16,725 nucleotides of DNA. Origin: JAWWPY01 sp964412845. Its GTDB lineage: Bacteria; Actinomycetota; Actinomycetes; Streptosporangiales; Streptosporangiaceae. Location of the stretch: the NCBI GenBank assembly GCA_964412845.1, contig CAYPQM010000156.1, positions 1-16,725 on the forward strand, in the 5' to 3' direction. Below the pieces are notes generated by a model. It did not search any database and had not been told where the DNA came from. It was given only the letters and a program-made list of their open reading frames with translations. Position numbers and translations under genes: made by a program. Position 1 is the stretch's first letter, and every line of letters begins with the position of its first letter. Shown one piece after another: positions 6,517-13,583 of this stretch.

Positions 6517-7539
6517 ATGCAGTACCGAAACCTTGGCCGAACAGGCATCAAGGTCAGCCCGTACGCGCTCGGCGCGCTCATGTTCGCCACTCAGGTCGGC
6601 AACCCCGACCCCGAGGACTCGGTCCGGATCATCCACAAGGCGCTCGACGCAGGCATCAACCTCATCGACACCGCTGACTCGTACGGAGACTCGGAGGAGG
6701 TTGTCGGCCGGGCGCTTAAGGGCCGCCGTGACAACGTGGTCCTCACGACGAAGGTCAGCCGCCCCATGGGTACCGACCCGAACCAGCAAGGTGCCTCCCG
6801 GCGGTGGATCATCACGGCGGTGGAGAACTCGCTGCAACGACTGCAGACCGACCACATCGACGTGTATCAGATCCACCGCCCCGATCCCGACACGGATATC
6901 GAGGAAACACTCTCCGTGCTGACAGACCTCGTCCGCAGCGGCAAGATCCGCGCGTTCGGAACCTCAAACATGCCGGCATCGAACCTCGTGGAGGCGCACT
7001 GGGTGGCGGAACGGCGCGGCCTGGAGCGATTCCGTACCGAGCAGCCGCCGTACTCGATCCTGAACCGCAGCATCGAGCGTGAGGTCCTCCCGGTCGCGCA
7101 GCACTACGGCATGGGCATTCTTACCTGGGGACCACTCGGTCAGGGCATGCTCACCGGCCGGGTCCGGCGCGGGCAGGACAACGACGTCATTCGCGCGAAA
7201 ATGCTCACGGCGTTCAGTGATGAGCGGCGCCTGGACGCGGTAGAGCGGTTGATCCCGCTCGCCGAAGAAGCCGGACTGTCGATGCCCCACCTCGCGATGG
7301 CGTTCGCGATCTCGCACCCGGGAGTCACGAGCGCGCTGCTCGGTGCCCGCACCATGGAGCAGCTCGACGACCTTCTCGCGGGGGTGGACGTCGTCCTTTC
7401 CGACGATGTCCTCGGCCGGATCGATGAGATCGTCCCGCCCGGGACCGACATCGGCACCCTCGACCAGGCATACGTGCCGCCGGCGATCCAGAAGATGGAA
7501 CTGCGCCGCCGCCCGCTCAGCGAGCGCTCCGCCGCCTGA
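6517..7539 (+). CDS. Aldo/keto reductase
   Basis: The 340-aa protein is an aldo-keto reductase that reduces aldehydes or ketones with NADPH. It starts MQYRNLGRTGIKVSPYALG, typical of the AKR11/13-like bacterial branch. The catalytic tetrad is visible: D51 and Y56 in DTADSYG, K79 in TTKV, and H120 in YQIHRPD. GTSNMPASNLVEA (about 157-169) and the C-terminal ALLGARTMEQLDD (cofactor 2'-phosphate region) match the family. A frame extends far upstream, but ATG 6517 with GGAGA is the real start, since the preceding part is antisense to tetR. The gene is divergent from tetR and controlled by the operator pair at 6415-6452. A small CGCCTG/CAGGCG hairpin spans the stop codon. Confidence 0.92.
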   Translation: MQYRNLGRTGIKVSPYALGALMFATQVGNPDPEDSVRIIHKALDAGINLIDTADSYGDSEEVVGRALKGRRDNVVLTTKVSRPMGTDPNQQGASRRWIITAVENSLQRLQTDHIDVYQIHRPDPDTDIEETLSVLTDLVRSGKIRAFGTSNMPASNLVEAHWVAERRGLERFRTEQPPYSILNRSIEREVLPVAQHYGMGILTWGPLGQGMLTGRVRRGQDNDVIRAKMLTAFSDERRLDAVERLIPLAEEAGLSMPHLAMAFAISHPGVTSALLGARTMEQLDDLLAGVDVVLSDDVLGRIDEIVPPGTDIGTLDQAYVPPAIQKMELRRRPLSERSAA

Positions 7540-7547
7540 GACAGGCG
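7533..7547 (+). terminator. Short hairpin over the aldo-keto reductase stop
   Basis: CGCCTG-AGA-CAGGCG forms a perfect 6-bp stem with a triloop that includes the TGA stop codon, and TCTTC follows. It is a weak terminator candidate. Confidence 0.3.
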
Positions 7548-7599
7548 TCTTCGCGCCGCGTTCCGCTGCCGGTACCACCTGGCGCCGGTCCACCGGAGG

Positions 7600-8069
7600 A
7601 CGGCCCGTCCCTTTCGGCTGCGGGAACAGCGGCCCGATGCCGCCCACGCCTCGTGCTGCTGCACGATGCTGATCTTGAGCGTGGTGCCCTGCTGCTGGAA
7701 CGGGTTCAACCGGGCACCCGGCTGGCGGATGAGCCGGACCCGTGGCCGTTGGAGATGTGGCTCCGATGCTGTCGGATTTGTGGCAGCCGATTGTGCTCAC
7801 CACCGGGTCCGGGCTGCCTGATCTGCGGCGCCGGTTGAGTTCGCGTTCGAGCTGACCCGGGGACGGCTGCGCCGTCACCCGGCCGCTGCCCGGGCGCGTG
7901 CCGTCGGCCTGGTGGAGAATTCCCGGCTCGCGGCCTGCACGTTGGCAGATGATGGCCCGGTCAGGCTGGTGCATGGAGATCTGCATCCAGGCGACGTGCT
8001 GCGGGGCGGCCCCGGGCGGGGGTGATCGCGATCGATCCGCGGCCGGGCCTAGGTGATCCTGCCTTCGAC
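7600..8069 (+). pseudogene. Frame-broken aminoglycoside phosphotransferase (APH(6)-like) remnant
   Basis: Pieces of one kinase occur in order but in different frames. DADLERGALLLERVQPGTRL lies at about 7662-7721 and LWQPIV...GSGLPDLRRRL at about 7775-7840. VRLVHGDLHPGDVLRGG lies at about 7960-8010, and GVIAIDPRPGLGDPAFD runs at about 8019-8069 in yet another frame. HGDLHPGxVL and AIDPRPxxGDPAFD are the catalytic loop and metal-binding loop of the streptomycin-6-kinase/hydroxyurea-kinase family. The N-lobe before about 7600 and everything after GDPAFD are missing. The homology stops at 8069, exactly where the first 20-bp repeat (8070) begins, so the end may have been cut by a mobile element. 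At least three frame changes make it non-functional. Confidence 0.75.
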
Positions 8070-8117
8070 GTCTCGGTGACGCTGAGGCAGGTGTCCTGTC
8101 TCAGCCAACCTGAGCCA
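8070..8117 (-). repeat. Left-end 20-bp repeats (2 copies)
   Basis: On the minus strand, TGCCTCA-N6-CCGAGAC (8070-8089) and TGGCTCA-N6-CTGAGAC (8098-8117) match the pattern TGCCTCA-N6-GTGRGAC found three times at 9237-9307, with 2-3 mismatches outside the N6. A 7-bp-arm inverted repeat, GACAGGA-A-TCCTGTC, follows at 8148-8162. The span 8070-8219 holds no gene. Confidence 0.6.
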
Positions 8118-8219
8118 CTCGGGCGGTTGATCTGCGGTGCTTCAGGGGACAGGAATCCTGTCACCCGGCGGCGGCAGTTCCATGGTGCACTGTCGCGCCC
8201 CGGCTGGTAGCGGCAGGTG

Positions 8220-9179
8220 CTACACGGGTTCGCCCATCAGGATCTCGATGATGCGCTGGCAGCGCCCAGGGTCTTCGGTCAGCCCGTTTTCCAGTGCCCA
8301 GAGCCAGTAGTCGGCGCATCGGACGATCGACCAGTTCCGGGCCAGTTCAGGATCGAGGCCGCCGTCGGTGACGAGTATTGCCAGCAGCCGCCGCAGCCCT
8401 CCGCCGCCAACCTCATCCAGCCGTGCCCAGAGCAGTTCCGGGACGGCGTGCTCGGGATCTCCTGCTACCGCCCTCGGGTCAATCGCCAGCCAGGGCTCCC
8501 GGTCGCCGGCCAGGACGTTGCCGTAGTGCAGGTCGGCATGCACCAGCTGGTCGCTGGCGCGGGCGCTGAGTTCCCGGGCCAGCCCGGCGGCAGCGTCGAG
8601 ATACGGCTTCGGGACCGGGCCGCCCGCGCGCTTGTTCCGGTGCGGGAGAGAGTCGGCGAGTGTCTCGGCGACGTGGCGTAGCGATGGGATACCCGCAGGA
8701 GCAGGGACGCTCGCCAGCCGGCGCAGCAGGCCGGCGGCGACGTGCGCAGCGGCTGGCCAGGGCAGGTCGAATAGCGTCCGCCGTGGATTGAGGCGTTCGA
8801 GGAGCAGGACCCCCGCGCCGGGATCAGCAGCGAGCAGCCGGACTGCGCCCTTGCCGTCCCACGCGGACAGGGCCAGGGCCTCGGCAGTGACGGCCTCGGT
8901 AAGCTGGCTGACCTTCAGGACGCACGCCTCGTCCCCACGGTGCACCGGCACGACAACGGCGAACCCGCCATGCATCAGCTCGCCGTCATCCACATCGAGG
9001 TGCCACTGGCTGGCCGCCTTGCGGAGGATGCCCGGAACTGACCGAAGCCACCCGGCGGCCGGGCCGCCCTGCGTGGCGTGTTCCGGGACGAGCCAGTCCG
9101 GCAGGAACACTGCTTCCCCGTCGTTGCCGTCTCGATCCACATGGGAAGTATGCGTGCTGCTGGTAGCTTTCCCCAGCAC
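8220..9179 (-). CDS. APH(6)/hydroxyurea-kinase-type aminoglycoside phosphotransferase
   Basis: This protein of up to 319 aa has the small-molecule kinase fold of the APH(6)/hur family (PF04655), which phosphorylates streptomycin or hydroxyurea-like compounds. Landmarks are VLKV with K89 and the helix Glu E100 (ATP binding), GVLLLERLNP at 123-132, the catalytic loop LVHADLHYGN at 212-221 (D216, N221), and the metal-binding AIDPRAVAGDP at 232-242 (D234). All key residues are intact. The start is uncertain: GTG 9179 gives 319 aa, GTG 9140 is possible, and GTG 9110 (preceded by GGGGAAG, 296 aa) is likely since homology begins near FLPDWLVP. It stands alone between inverted repeats and tail-to-tail with the decayed paralogue. 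Actual resistance is untested. Confidence 0.85.
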   Translation of the reverse strand: MLGKATSSTHTSHVDRDGNDGEAVFLPDWLVPEHATQGGPAAGWLRSVPGILRKAASQWHLDVDDGELMHGGFAVVVPVHRGDEACVLKVSQLTEAVTAEALALSAWDGKGAVRLLAADPGAGVLLLERLNPRRTLFDLPWPAAAHVAAGLLRRLASVPAPAGIPSLRHVAETLADSLPHRNKRAGGPVPKPYLDAAAGLARELSARASDQLVHADLHYGNVLAGDREPWLAIDPRAVAGDPEHAVPELLWARLDEVGGGGLRRLLAILVTDGGLDPELARNWSIVRCADYWLWALENGLTEDPGRCQRIIEILMGEPV

Positions 9180-9236
9180 CTAGCGGCATCCCGGATGATC
9201 GTCGTGAGCCTGGTGGCCGAGAACGCTAGCGATCAA

Positions 9237-9307
9237 TGCCTCAGATTGGGTGGGACGATCGGGCGGATGCCTCAGTCTCGGTGAGACTGCCTCAAGTTCA
9301 GTGGGAC
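9237..9307 (+). repeat. Right-end 20-bp repeats (3 copies)
   Basis: Three direct copies follow the pattern TGCCTCA-N6-GTGRGAC: 9237-9256 (GTGGGAC), 9268-9287 (GTGAGAC) and 9288-9307 (GTGGGAC). The last two are directly adjacent. The two seven-base blocks are invariant except one base, while the N6 differs each time, which suggests protein binding sites such as a transposase would use. Confidence 0.7.
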
Positions 9308-9887
9308 AGGAGTGCACCGGCTTGGTTTCCCGGCCCTGAGCCGGCCGCTAGAGACAGTGTCGCCGGCTCGAACCCAAGGGTTCCGGCGGACCGAAATCCG
9401 GGCGCACCGACCAAAGGTCGCTGCGTCGGCGTGCGGCCTCTTCGGGCCGACCGCCGCCCCGACCGGTCGCAAATGAGAGAAGTAACCCGGCCTGATGAAC
9501 ATCAGAAGTCATCCCATCAGCGCCGGGCGTCCTCCTCGCCGGCGATTGTCCCGTTCGCTACCGCGGCATCAAGGGCGCCTATGGCGTCGCCAAGGCGATC
9601 GGCAGGGCCGACCCTTGACTCAATGCCACTTGACGCTGCTTCCGCTCACCGGGAATCCGGCATCTGTGCGAAGGACGTCAGGCATCAAAGGTCCGGCAAT
9701 TCGTGATCAGGGTGGTAGATCGATTCCCTGGCGACGCGGATGTGCCTTTGTGTTAATTTAGCGGGGCTGTGCATTGCTGTGAACCGAGGAGGTGAGACCG
9801 GTCAACGTTCTGACAGGTCGGGGCTCCCTCCCTCGCACGGCCTAGGAAGCGCCCGCAGAAGGCATCCCGAAAGGCCCGAAACGCTCT
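9308..9887. other. Gene-poor spacer between the APH cassette and the hydrolase
   Basis: I find no convincing gene here. Frames exist in several phases but show no known motif; one, at 9495-9761, is basic and low in complexity. GAACCC-AA-GGGTTC (9370-9383) with outer CGCCG/CGGCG arms forms a bulged hairpin. The AT-richer patch near 9745-9770 (TTGTGTTAATTTAG) and the GAGGAGGTGAG at about 9785-9795 could be promoter and ribosome-site remnants or the leader of the hydrolase gene. Confidence 0.4.
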
Positions 9888-10619
9888 ATGCGCTTCACCT
9901 CTCAGGCGTCGTCCGGCGGCGTCTTTGACCAGCTCTTTCTCCTCGGTGACATCCCTGGCGTGCTGTGGACTCCAGAAGGTGCTGACGGGACCCGTCCCCT
10001 GATCGTGATGGGGCACGGCGGCGGACAGCACAAGAAGGCCCCTGGCATCGTGGACCGTGCGCGCCGTTTCGTGGCCGAGTGCGGTTTCGCCGTGGTGGCG
10101 GTCGACGCGCCTAGCCACGGCGACCGGGCGGAACATGAGGAGTTCACCCGGATCGCGACCGAGCACCAGGCCCGCCTTGACGCCGGTGAGGAACTGGCCC
10201 CGCTGATCGCCAGCTTCCAGGCGCTCGTTGCCCGCCAGATTGTGCCGGAATGGCAGGCAGTCCTCGACGCGGTCCAGAAGCTCGGTCATGTCGGCACCGG
10301 CCCAGTTGGCTACTGGGGCGTGTCGCTGGGCTGCGGGATCGGCGTCCCGTTCGTTGCCGCCGAGTCCCGGGTCCGGGCGGCGGTGCTGGGCCTGTGCGGC
10401 GCTGAGGCGTCAGCCGAGACCGCCGCGCGGATCACCGTCCCGGTGGAGTTCCTCGTGCAGTGGGACGATGAGCGAGTGCCACGGACCCAGAGCCTGACAC
10501 TGTTCGACGCCCTGGCCTCAGCCGAGAAGACGCTGCACGCCAATCCCGGCAGGCATGGCGACCTGCCATCGTTCGAGACCGACAGCTCGCTCCGGTTCTT
10601 CGCCCGTCACCTCCGCTGA
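9888..10619 (+). CDS. Alpha/beta hydrolase (dienelactone-hydrolase-like)
   Basis: The 243-aa protein has the alpha/beta hydrolase layout. The oxyanion-hole motif GHGGGQHK lies at 42-49, AVDAPSHGDR at 71-80, the nucleophile S146 in GYWGVSLGCGIG (GxSxG) at 141-152, the acid D193 or D194 in QWDDERVP, and H223 in GRHGDLP near the C-terminus. No signal peptide is present, so it is likely a cytosolic esterase or hydrolase of unknown substrate. ATG 9888 has only a weak ribosome site (GAAAGG about 15 bases upstream). The stop at 10617-10619 is directly followed by the cut end of a transposase remnant, so this gene may have lost its original downstream neighbour or terminator. Confidence 0.88.
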   Translation: MRFTSQASSGGVFDQLFLLGDIPGVLWTPEGADGTRPLIVMGHGGGQHKKAPGIVDRARRFVAECGFAVVAVDAPSHGDRAEHEEFTRIATEHQARLDAGEELAPLIASFQALVARQIVPEWQAVLDAVQKLGHVGTGPVGYWGVSLGCGIGVPFVAAESRVRAAVLGLCGAEASAETAARITVPVEFLVQWDDERVPRTQSLTLFDALASAEKTLHANPGRHGDLPSFETDSSLRFFARHLR

Positions 10620-10620
10620 T

Positions 10621-11109
10621 ACCTGCGATCGCGGTGCCGGTCTGTTCGCCGAGGTCCATGAGCGTGTTCCGGGCTTGCTGGACCGTCCAGGCGGCGGTCG
10701 GGTGGGCGGTGATGCCCGCCAGGTGGACGCGGCGACGGTGGTGCTCGATGACGAACAGTACGTAGAGCCGGCGCAGGAAGACGGTGCCGACGTGGAAGAA
10801 ATCGACCCCGGCGATTGTCCTGGCCTGGGCAGATAGGAACTGTTTCCAGCTGGCCGACGCGTGTTGCGGTGCGGGGTCGATGCCGGCTGCCTGGAGGATC
10901 TCCCAAATGGTGGAGGGCGCGATCTTGTGGCCGAGACCGGTCAGCTCGCCGCAGATCCGCCGGTAGCCCCAGGTCGGGTTGTCGCGGGCCATCTCCAGTG
11001 CGAGCCGGCGGATCGCCGGGCCAGCGCGCGGCCGTCCAGGGGTCCGGCGCCGATATGTCCAGCGCCGCTTTACTAGCTCGGCGTGCCAGCGCAGCAGCGG
11101 AATCCCAGC
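10621..11109 (-). pseudogene. Integrase-core (DDE) transposase fragment, both ends missing
   Basis: The minus-strand frame opens after a stop at 11110-11112. It reads LLRWHAELVKRRWTYRRR, then RDNPTWGYRRICGELTGLG (the HTH_21-like part), then AGVDFFHVGTVFLRRLYVLF and VIEHHRRRVHLAGITAHPT. The last two blocks are the first half of the retroviral-integrase-type catalytic core, with the first catalytic Asp in VDFF. The N-terminal region and the second Asp and the Glu of the DDE triad are absent: similarity ends at about 10621, right at the hydrolase stop. Full-length relatives have about 350 residues. It is an inactive insertion-sequence remnant; the family beyond integrase-core type is not assigned. 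The rest of the gap to 11169 shows nothing clear. Confidence 0.75.
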
Positions 11110-11169
11110 TCAGATGCGGATGACATGATTTTCGGCACCCGCAGGCTGTAATTTCGTCCTAGCGCCTGG

Positions 11170-12255
11170 TCAGATTCCCGCCGCCGCCCCGATCACGGCC
11201 AGGCCGGCCCACGCGGCGACGGTCCCGGCGAGGATCAGCCATGCGACCGGGTTGCCGAAGTTGGGCGTCCAGCCGACGCCGAAGCGGGCGCCGACCACGA
11301 TGGCGGGGTCGTCGCGGTTGACATAGACCAGCCCGGCCTTCCAGAACCGGTCGTCGTCCCGGTCGGTCCCGGCCGCGCGGGCGAGGCCGCGCACGTTGCC
11401 GTTCAGCCGCGACCCGCCCTGGCCCGTCCGCGCGGCGACGGCCGCCAGCAGCAGCACGCCGGCCGCGAACGGCAGCACGGGCAGGGCCCGCCCGATGCCG
11501 GAGAGCCGGTAGACCTGCCAGTCGGGCAGGGCGATCAGCAGCAGGCTGGCGTCTGCTAGCGCGGCCAGGGTCAGCAGTGCCCGGGTGATGGCGGCGAGGA
11601 AGCGGCGGTAGCGCAGCGTCGACGCTGCGGGGTCGGCTGCCTCGATGTCCGGCCGGGAGCGGTGGACGATCAGCATGAGCCCGCTGTACACGGTGGTGAA
11701 GTACAGCTGGCCGGCCACTATCAGGATGCTGACGGCAGACTTGGGCACCCGGTGACCGGACCCGGTGACGATGTGGGCGGGCAGGCCGGGGTAGCGCAGC
11801 GCGCCGACGGCGGCGGTCGTCGCCATGACGGCCAGGGCGGGTATCAGCCAGCGCACCGGGAAGCGGGGCGGATCGGTGCGCCAGCTGGTATCGGCGACGA
11901 CCGTCTGCCGCAGGCCCGCGAACCAGCCGTCCGCGTTCTTGACGGCGGCGATCTTGCGCCGCGCGACCCAGAAGCAGCCGAGGCCCGCGGCCAGTTCCGG
12001 CACCAGGATGATCCTGGTCAGCCACGATGGCCAGTGGCCTTGCACCGTCACCGCGACGAGGGTGCAGCAGACGCCGATGGCCGCGGTCCGCCAGTAGTAG
12101 GCGCGCCGTTCCCGGCCGATGATTGGCGCCCCCGCCCGTTCACGCGGAACGCGGATCCCGAACTGGAGGGTCGGCCGGGTCACCGCGGGCATCAAGCACA
12201 TCAGCGCCCCGACGACCAGCACGGGGGAAACGGCGGCCAGGCTCGCGGTGCTCAT
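11170..12255 (-). CDS. DUF1648/DUF5808 multi-pass membrane protein
   Basis: The 361-aa protein begins with a membrane segment (LAAVSPVLVVGALMCLMP, about 6-23) and the loop RPTLQFGIRVPRERA (27-41). It continues with several more hydrophobic segments (about 58-72, 82-98, 136-153, 174-197, 223-243, 258-275, 338-359). RYPGLPAHIVTGSGHRVPKS at 154-173 matches the DUF1648 pattern. FWKAGLVYVNRDDPAIVVG, then FGVGWTPNFGNPVAW (about 304-339), is the DUF5808 signature. The function of the family is not known; members sit next to YtrA-type GntR regulators. The start is ATG 12255, overlapping the GntR stop by ATGA with GGAGG upstream, so the two are translationally coupled. An upstream in-frame ATG (12279) lies inside gntR and is less likely. 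Confidence 0.85.
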   Translation of the reverse strand: MSTASLAAVSPVLVVGALMCLMPAVTRPTLQFGIRVPRERAGAPIIGRERRAYYWRTAAIGVCCTLVAVTVQGHWPSWLTRIILVPELAAGLGCFWVARRKIAAVKNADGWFAGLRQTVVADTSWRTDPPRFPVRWLIPALAVMATTAAVGALRYPGLPAHIVTGSGHRVPKSAVSILIVAGQLYFTTVYSGLMLIVHRSRPDIEAADPAASTLRYRRFLAAITRALLTLAALADASLLLIALPDWQVYRLSGIGRALPVLPFAAGVLLLAAVAARTGQGGSRLNGNVRGLARAAGTDRDDDRFWKAGLVYVNRDDPAIVVGARFGVGWTPNFGNPVAWLILAGTVAAWAGLAVIGAAAGI

Positions 12256-12680
12256 GGCGAGCCTCCGTCTCGGTTCCACGCCTCCGCCCCCGCGGCGGGG
12301 AAGGCGAAATCCGCCAGGGCGGCCTCACATTCCCGGACGATGTCCTCGGCCGGCATCCCCTGGGCGGCGGCCTCGGCGAGCAGCGTCCGCAGCCGGCCCG
12401 TCCAGTCCCGGGCCCAGCCCGGATCCGGCGACCCGCTGCCCGCGTCGCGGCGCACCACCGCGCCGGACTTGCGGCCGAGCCGCAGCAGGCCCTCCTGCCG
12501 CAGCAGGTCGTACCCCTTGTTTACGGTGTGGAAGTTGACGCCCAGGTCGACCGCCAGCTGCCGGGTGGACGGCAGCGCGGAGCCGGCCGGCTGCCGGCCG
12601 TCGGCGATCGCCTCCACGATCCGGTCCCTGATCTGCTGGTAGATGGGCACGGGGCCATCTGGTTCGATGCTGAGCAGCAT
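12252..12680 (-). CDS. YtrA-type GntR-family transcriptional repressor
   Basis: The 142-aa protein has the GntR winged helix at about 9-77: VPIYQQIRDRIVEAIADG, then LPSTRQLAVDLGVNFHTVNK with the recognition helix, then YDLLRQEGLLRLGRKSGAVV. The C-terminal part (about 85-142) is short and helical. This is the dimerisation tail of the YtrA subfamily, which lacks a large effector domain and usually controls ABC exporters. ATG 12680 follows GGAGGCGTC. It is coupled to the membrane protein gene and faces a divergent region with operator-like boxes. Related boxes also precede the lipoprotein and ABC genes, so it probably represses itself and the exporter. The inducing signal is unknown, perhaps cell-envelope stress. 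Confidence 0.9.
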   Translation of the reverse strand: MLLSIEPDGPVPIYQQIRDRIVEAIADGRQPAGSALPSTRQLAVDLGVNFHTVNKGYDLLRQEGLLRLGRKSGAVVRRDAGSGSPDPGWARDWTGRLRTLLAEAAAQGMPAEDIVRECEAALADFAFPAAGAEAWNRDGGSP

Positions 12681-12760
12681 GACGCCTCCAGAATCTCACG
12701 GACCGCCGCGCTCATCGCTGGCTCTCCTCCCGGCAGGCAACGCCCAGCCCGGTGACACTT

Positions 12761-12799
12761 GTGCTAGTAGTTGTAGAACAAATTCTGAACCGCTGTCAA
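12761..12799 (-). promoter_or_regulatory. gntR promoter and operator box 1
   Basis: On the minus strand, TTGACA (12794-12799) and TACAAC (12770-12775) with an 18-bp spacer form a strong promoter for gntR. On the plus strand, box 1 (12761-12784) contains CTAGTAGTTGTAGAACAAAT. Its core TTGT-AGA-ACAA (12771-12781) is symmetric and lies over the -10 element, as expected for autorepression. Confidence 0.6.
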
Positions 12800-12867
12800 T
12801 CGCTCCGTCGCCGCATCCGGGCGTTCATGCCGGGCTGCTGGCCGCCCGCCCGCGGCAAGGCCGCATC

Positions 12868-12910
12868 TTGACAGTTTGATCCATCTATTCTATAAGTTGT
12901 ATAACAGATA
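12868..12910 (+). promoter_or_regulatory. Plus-strand promoter with operator box 2
   Basis: TTGACA (12868-12873), a 17-bp spacer and TATAAG (12891-12896) make a near-consensus promoter. Box 2 (12883-12910) contains TTCTATA-N4-GTATAACAGATA, overlapping the -10 and start region. It matches box 1 at 17 of 24 positions and box 3 at 20 of 28. It drives the lipoprotein gene at 12963 and perhaps the ABC genes beyond. The rest of 12681-12962 holds only leaders. Confidence 0.65.
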
Positions 12911-12962
12911 ATGGACGTGAGCTACTGCCGTACCGCTGTTCACGGCGGGCAGGGAGGCGTCA

Positions 12963-13516
12963 ATGCTGGCCAGCATCGGGTCCGTCGGAACAGCAATGGC
13001 CAGGCCATGGTCGTGCGGCCGGGGGCGGCGCCGGGCCGGCCGGGTCGCTGGCGTTTTCGGGGCCGCGGTTACCCTCGCGATGGCGCTGCCGGCGTGCCCG
13101 CCGGCGCAGTCATCCGGCTCCGCTGCTGCGGGGGCAGCCAGCCGGCTTCCCCGCCCGGGATGTCCTGCGCGTGGCCGAGCGAGTTCAACGTGCAGGTGGA
13201 CAACGTGGCGACGCCCGATGCGGCCGCCGGATACTGGGTCCAGCCGATCGTGGCGTCTGCGGGCGCCCGGATCGTCCTGTCGGGCCGCTTCCCGGATGCC
13301 CGCTACGCCTCGGTCAGCGTCTACACGCCTGGCGGTGTCGGCGCGTCGCTGCCGGACTACCGGATCGCCCCGCAGCCCGGCAGCGTGAATCCCTGGCAGC
13401 GGCAGGCCGCGCCCGGCGCCCGGCGGCGGCGGCGGCCGTCATGGGCCCCTGCTATCCGTGCGGGCGGTCTGCCCGCTGGCTACCCTCACCGCCCGCGCCC
13501 GCAGGCCTGCCAGTGA
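12963..13516 (+). pseudogene. Secreted lipoprotein-like gene with a frameshift
   Basis: ATG 12963 follows a strong AGGGAGG site. The first frame gives a basic start and a membrane stretch, VAGVFGAAVTLAMALPAC, ending in a lipobox-like LPAC, so a lipoprotein signal. From about 13135 the sensible sequence continues in another frame: SPPGMSCAWPSEFNVQVDNV, then YWVQPIVASAGARIVLSGRF, PDARYASVSVY and PDYRIAPQPGSVNPW. That part resembles actinobacterial secreted proteins of unknown function with PDARYxSFxVY and DPGSxNP motifs. One added G in the GGGGG run at 13130-13134 would join the frames. After NPWQ the frame turns into an Arg-rich stretch and ends at 13516, so the C-terminus is also lost or altered. 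A sequencing error is possible for the first break. Confidence 0.5.
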
Positions 13517-13541
13517 TGAGAGAGGCAGCGGCATTCGCGAG

Positions 13542-13573
13542 ATTACTTCTATAGAAAGTAGAACAGATATAAC
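13542..13573 (+). promoter_or_regulatory. Operator box 3 before the ABC genes
   Basis: The box TTCTATA-N4-GTAGAACAGATA (13547-13569) repeats box 2 with the same spacing. TATAGA (13550-13555) or TATAAC (13568-13573) could be the -10 element; no good -35 is seen. TACTT-CTATAG-AAAGTA (13544-13560) is also close to a palindrome. It lies 15 bp before the ATPase start codon. Confidence 0.5.
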
Positions 13574-13583
13574 AGGGGGCACA

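Larger units (their letters stand above)
8070..9307. mobile_element. Candidate non-autonomous IS21-like cassette carrying an APH gene
   Basis: Multi-copy 20-bp repeats in opposite orientation bracket a segment that holds only the intact kinase gene (8220-9179). The left set (8070-8117) is on the minus strand and the right set (9237-9307) on the plus strand, as expected for inverted ends. Multiple internal repeats at each terminus are known for the IS21 family. No istA or istB gene or fragment is present between the ends. The left edge coincides with the break in the APH pseudogene. Exact ends and a target duplication could not be defined, so this stays an inference. Confidence 0.45.

Noticed and set aside
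9361..9390. tRNA-like T-arm (GGGTTCGAGCC on the minus strand)
   Set aside because: The T-stem does not pair and no acceptor, D or anticodon arm can be placed around it.
9495..9761. Open frame of 88 aa in the gap before the hydrolase
   Set aside because: Basic, low complexity, no ribosome site and no recognisable motif.
11159..12025. 288-aa minus-strand open frame, Arg/Pro/Gly rich
   Set aside because: A shifted-frame shadow of the DUF5808 membrane protein gene.
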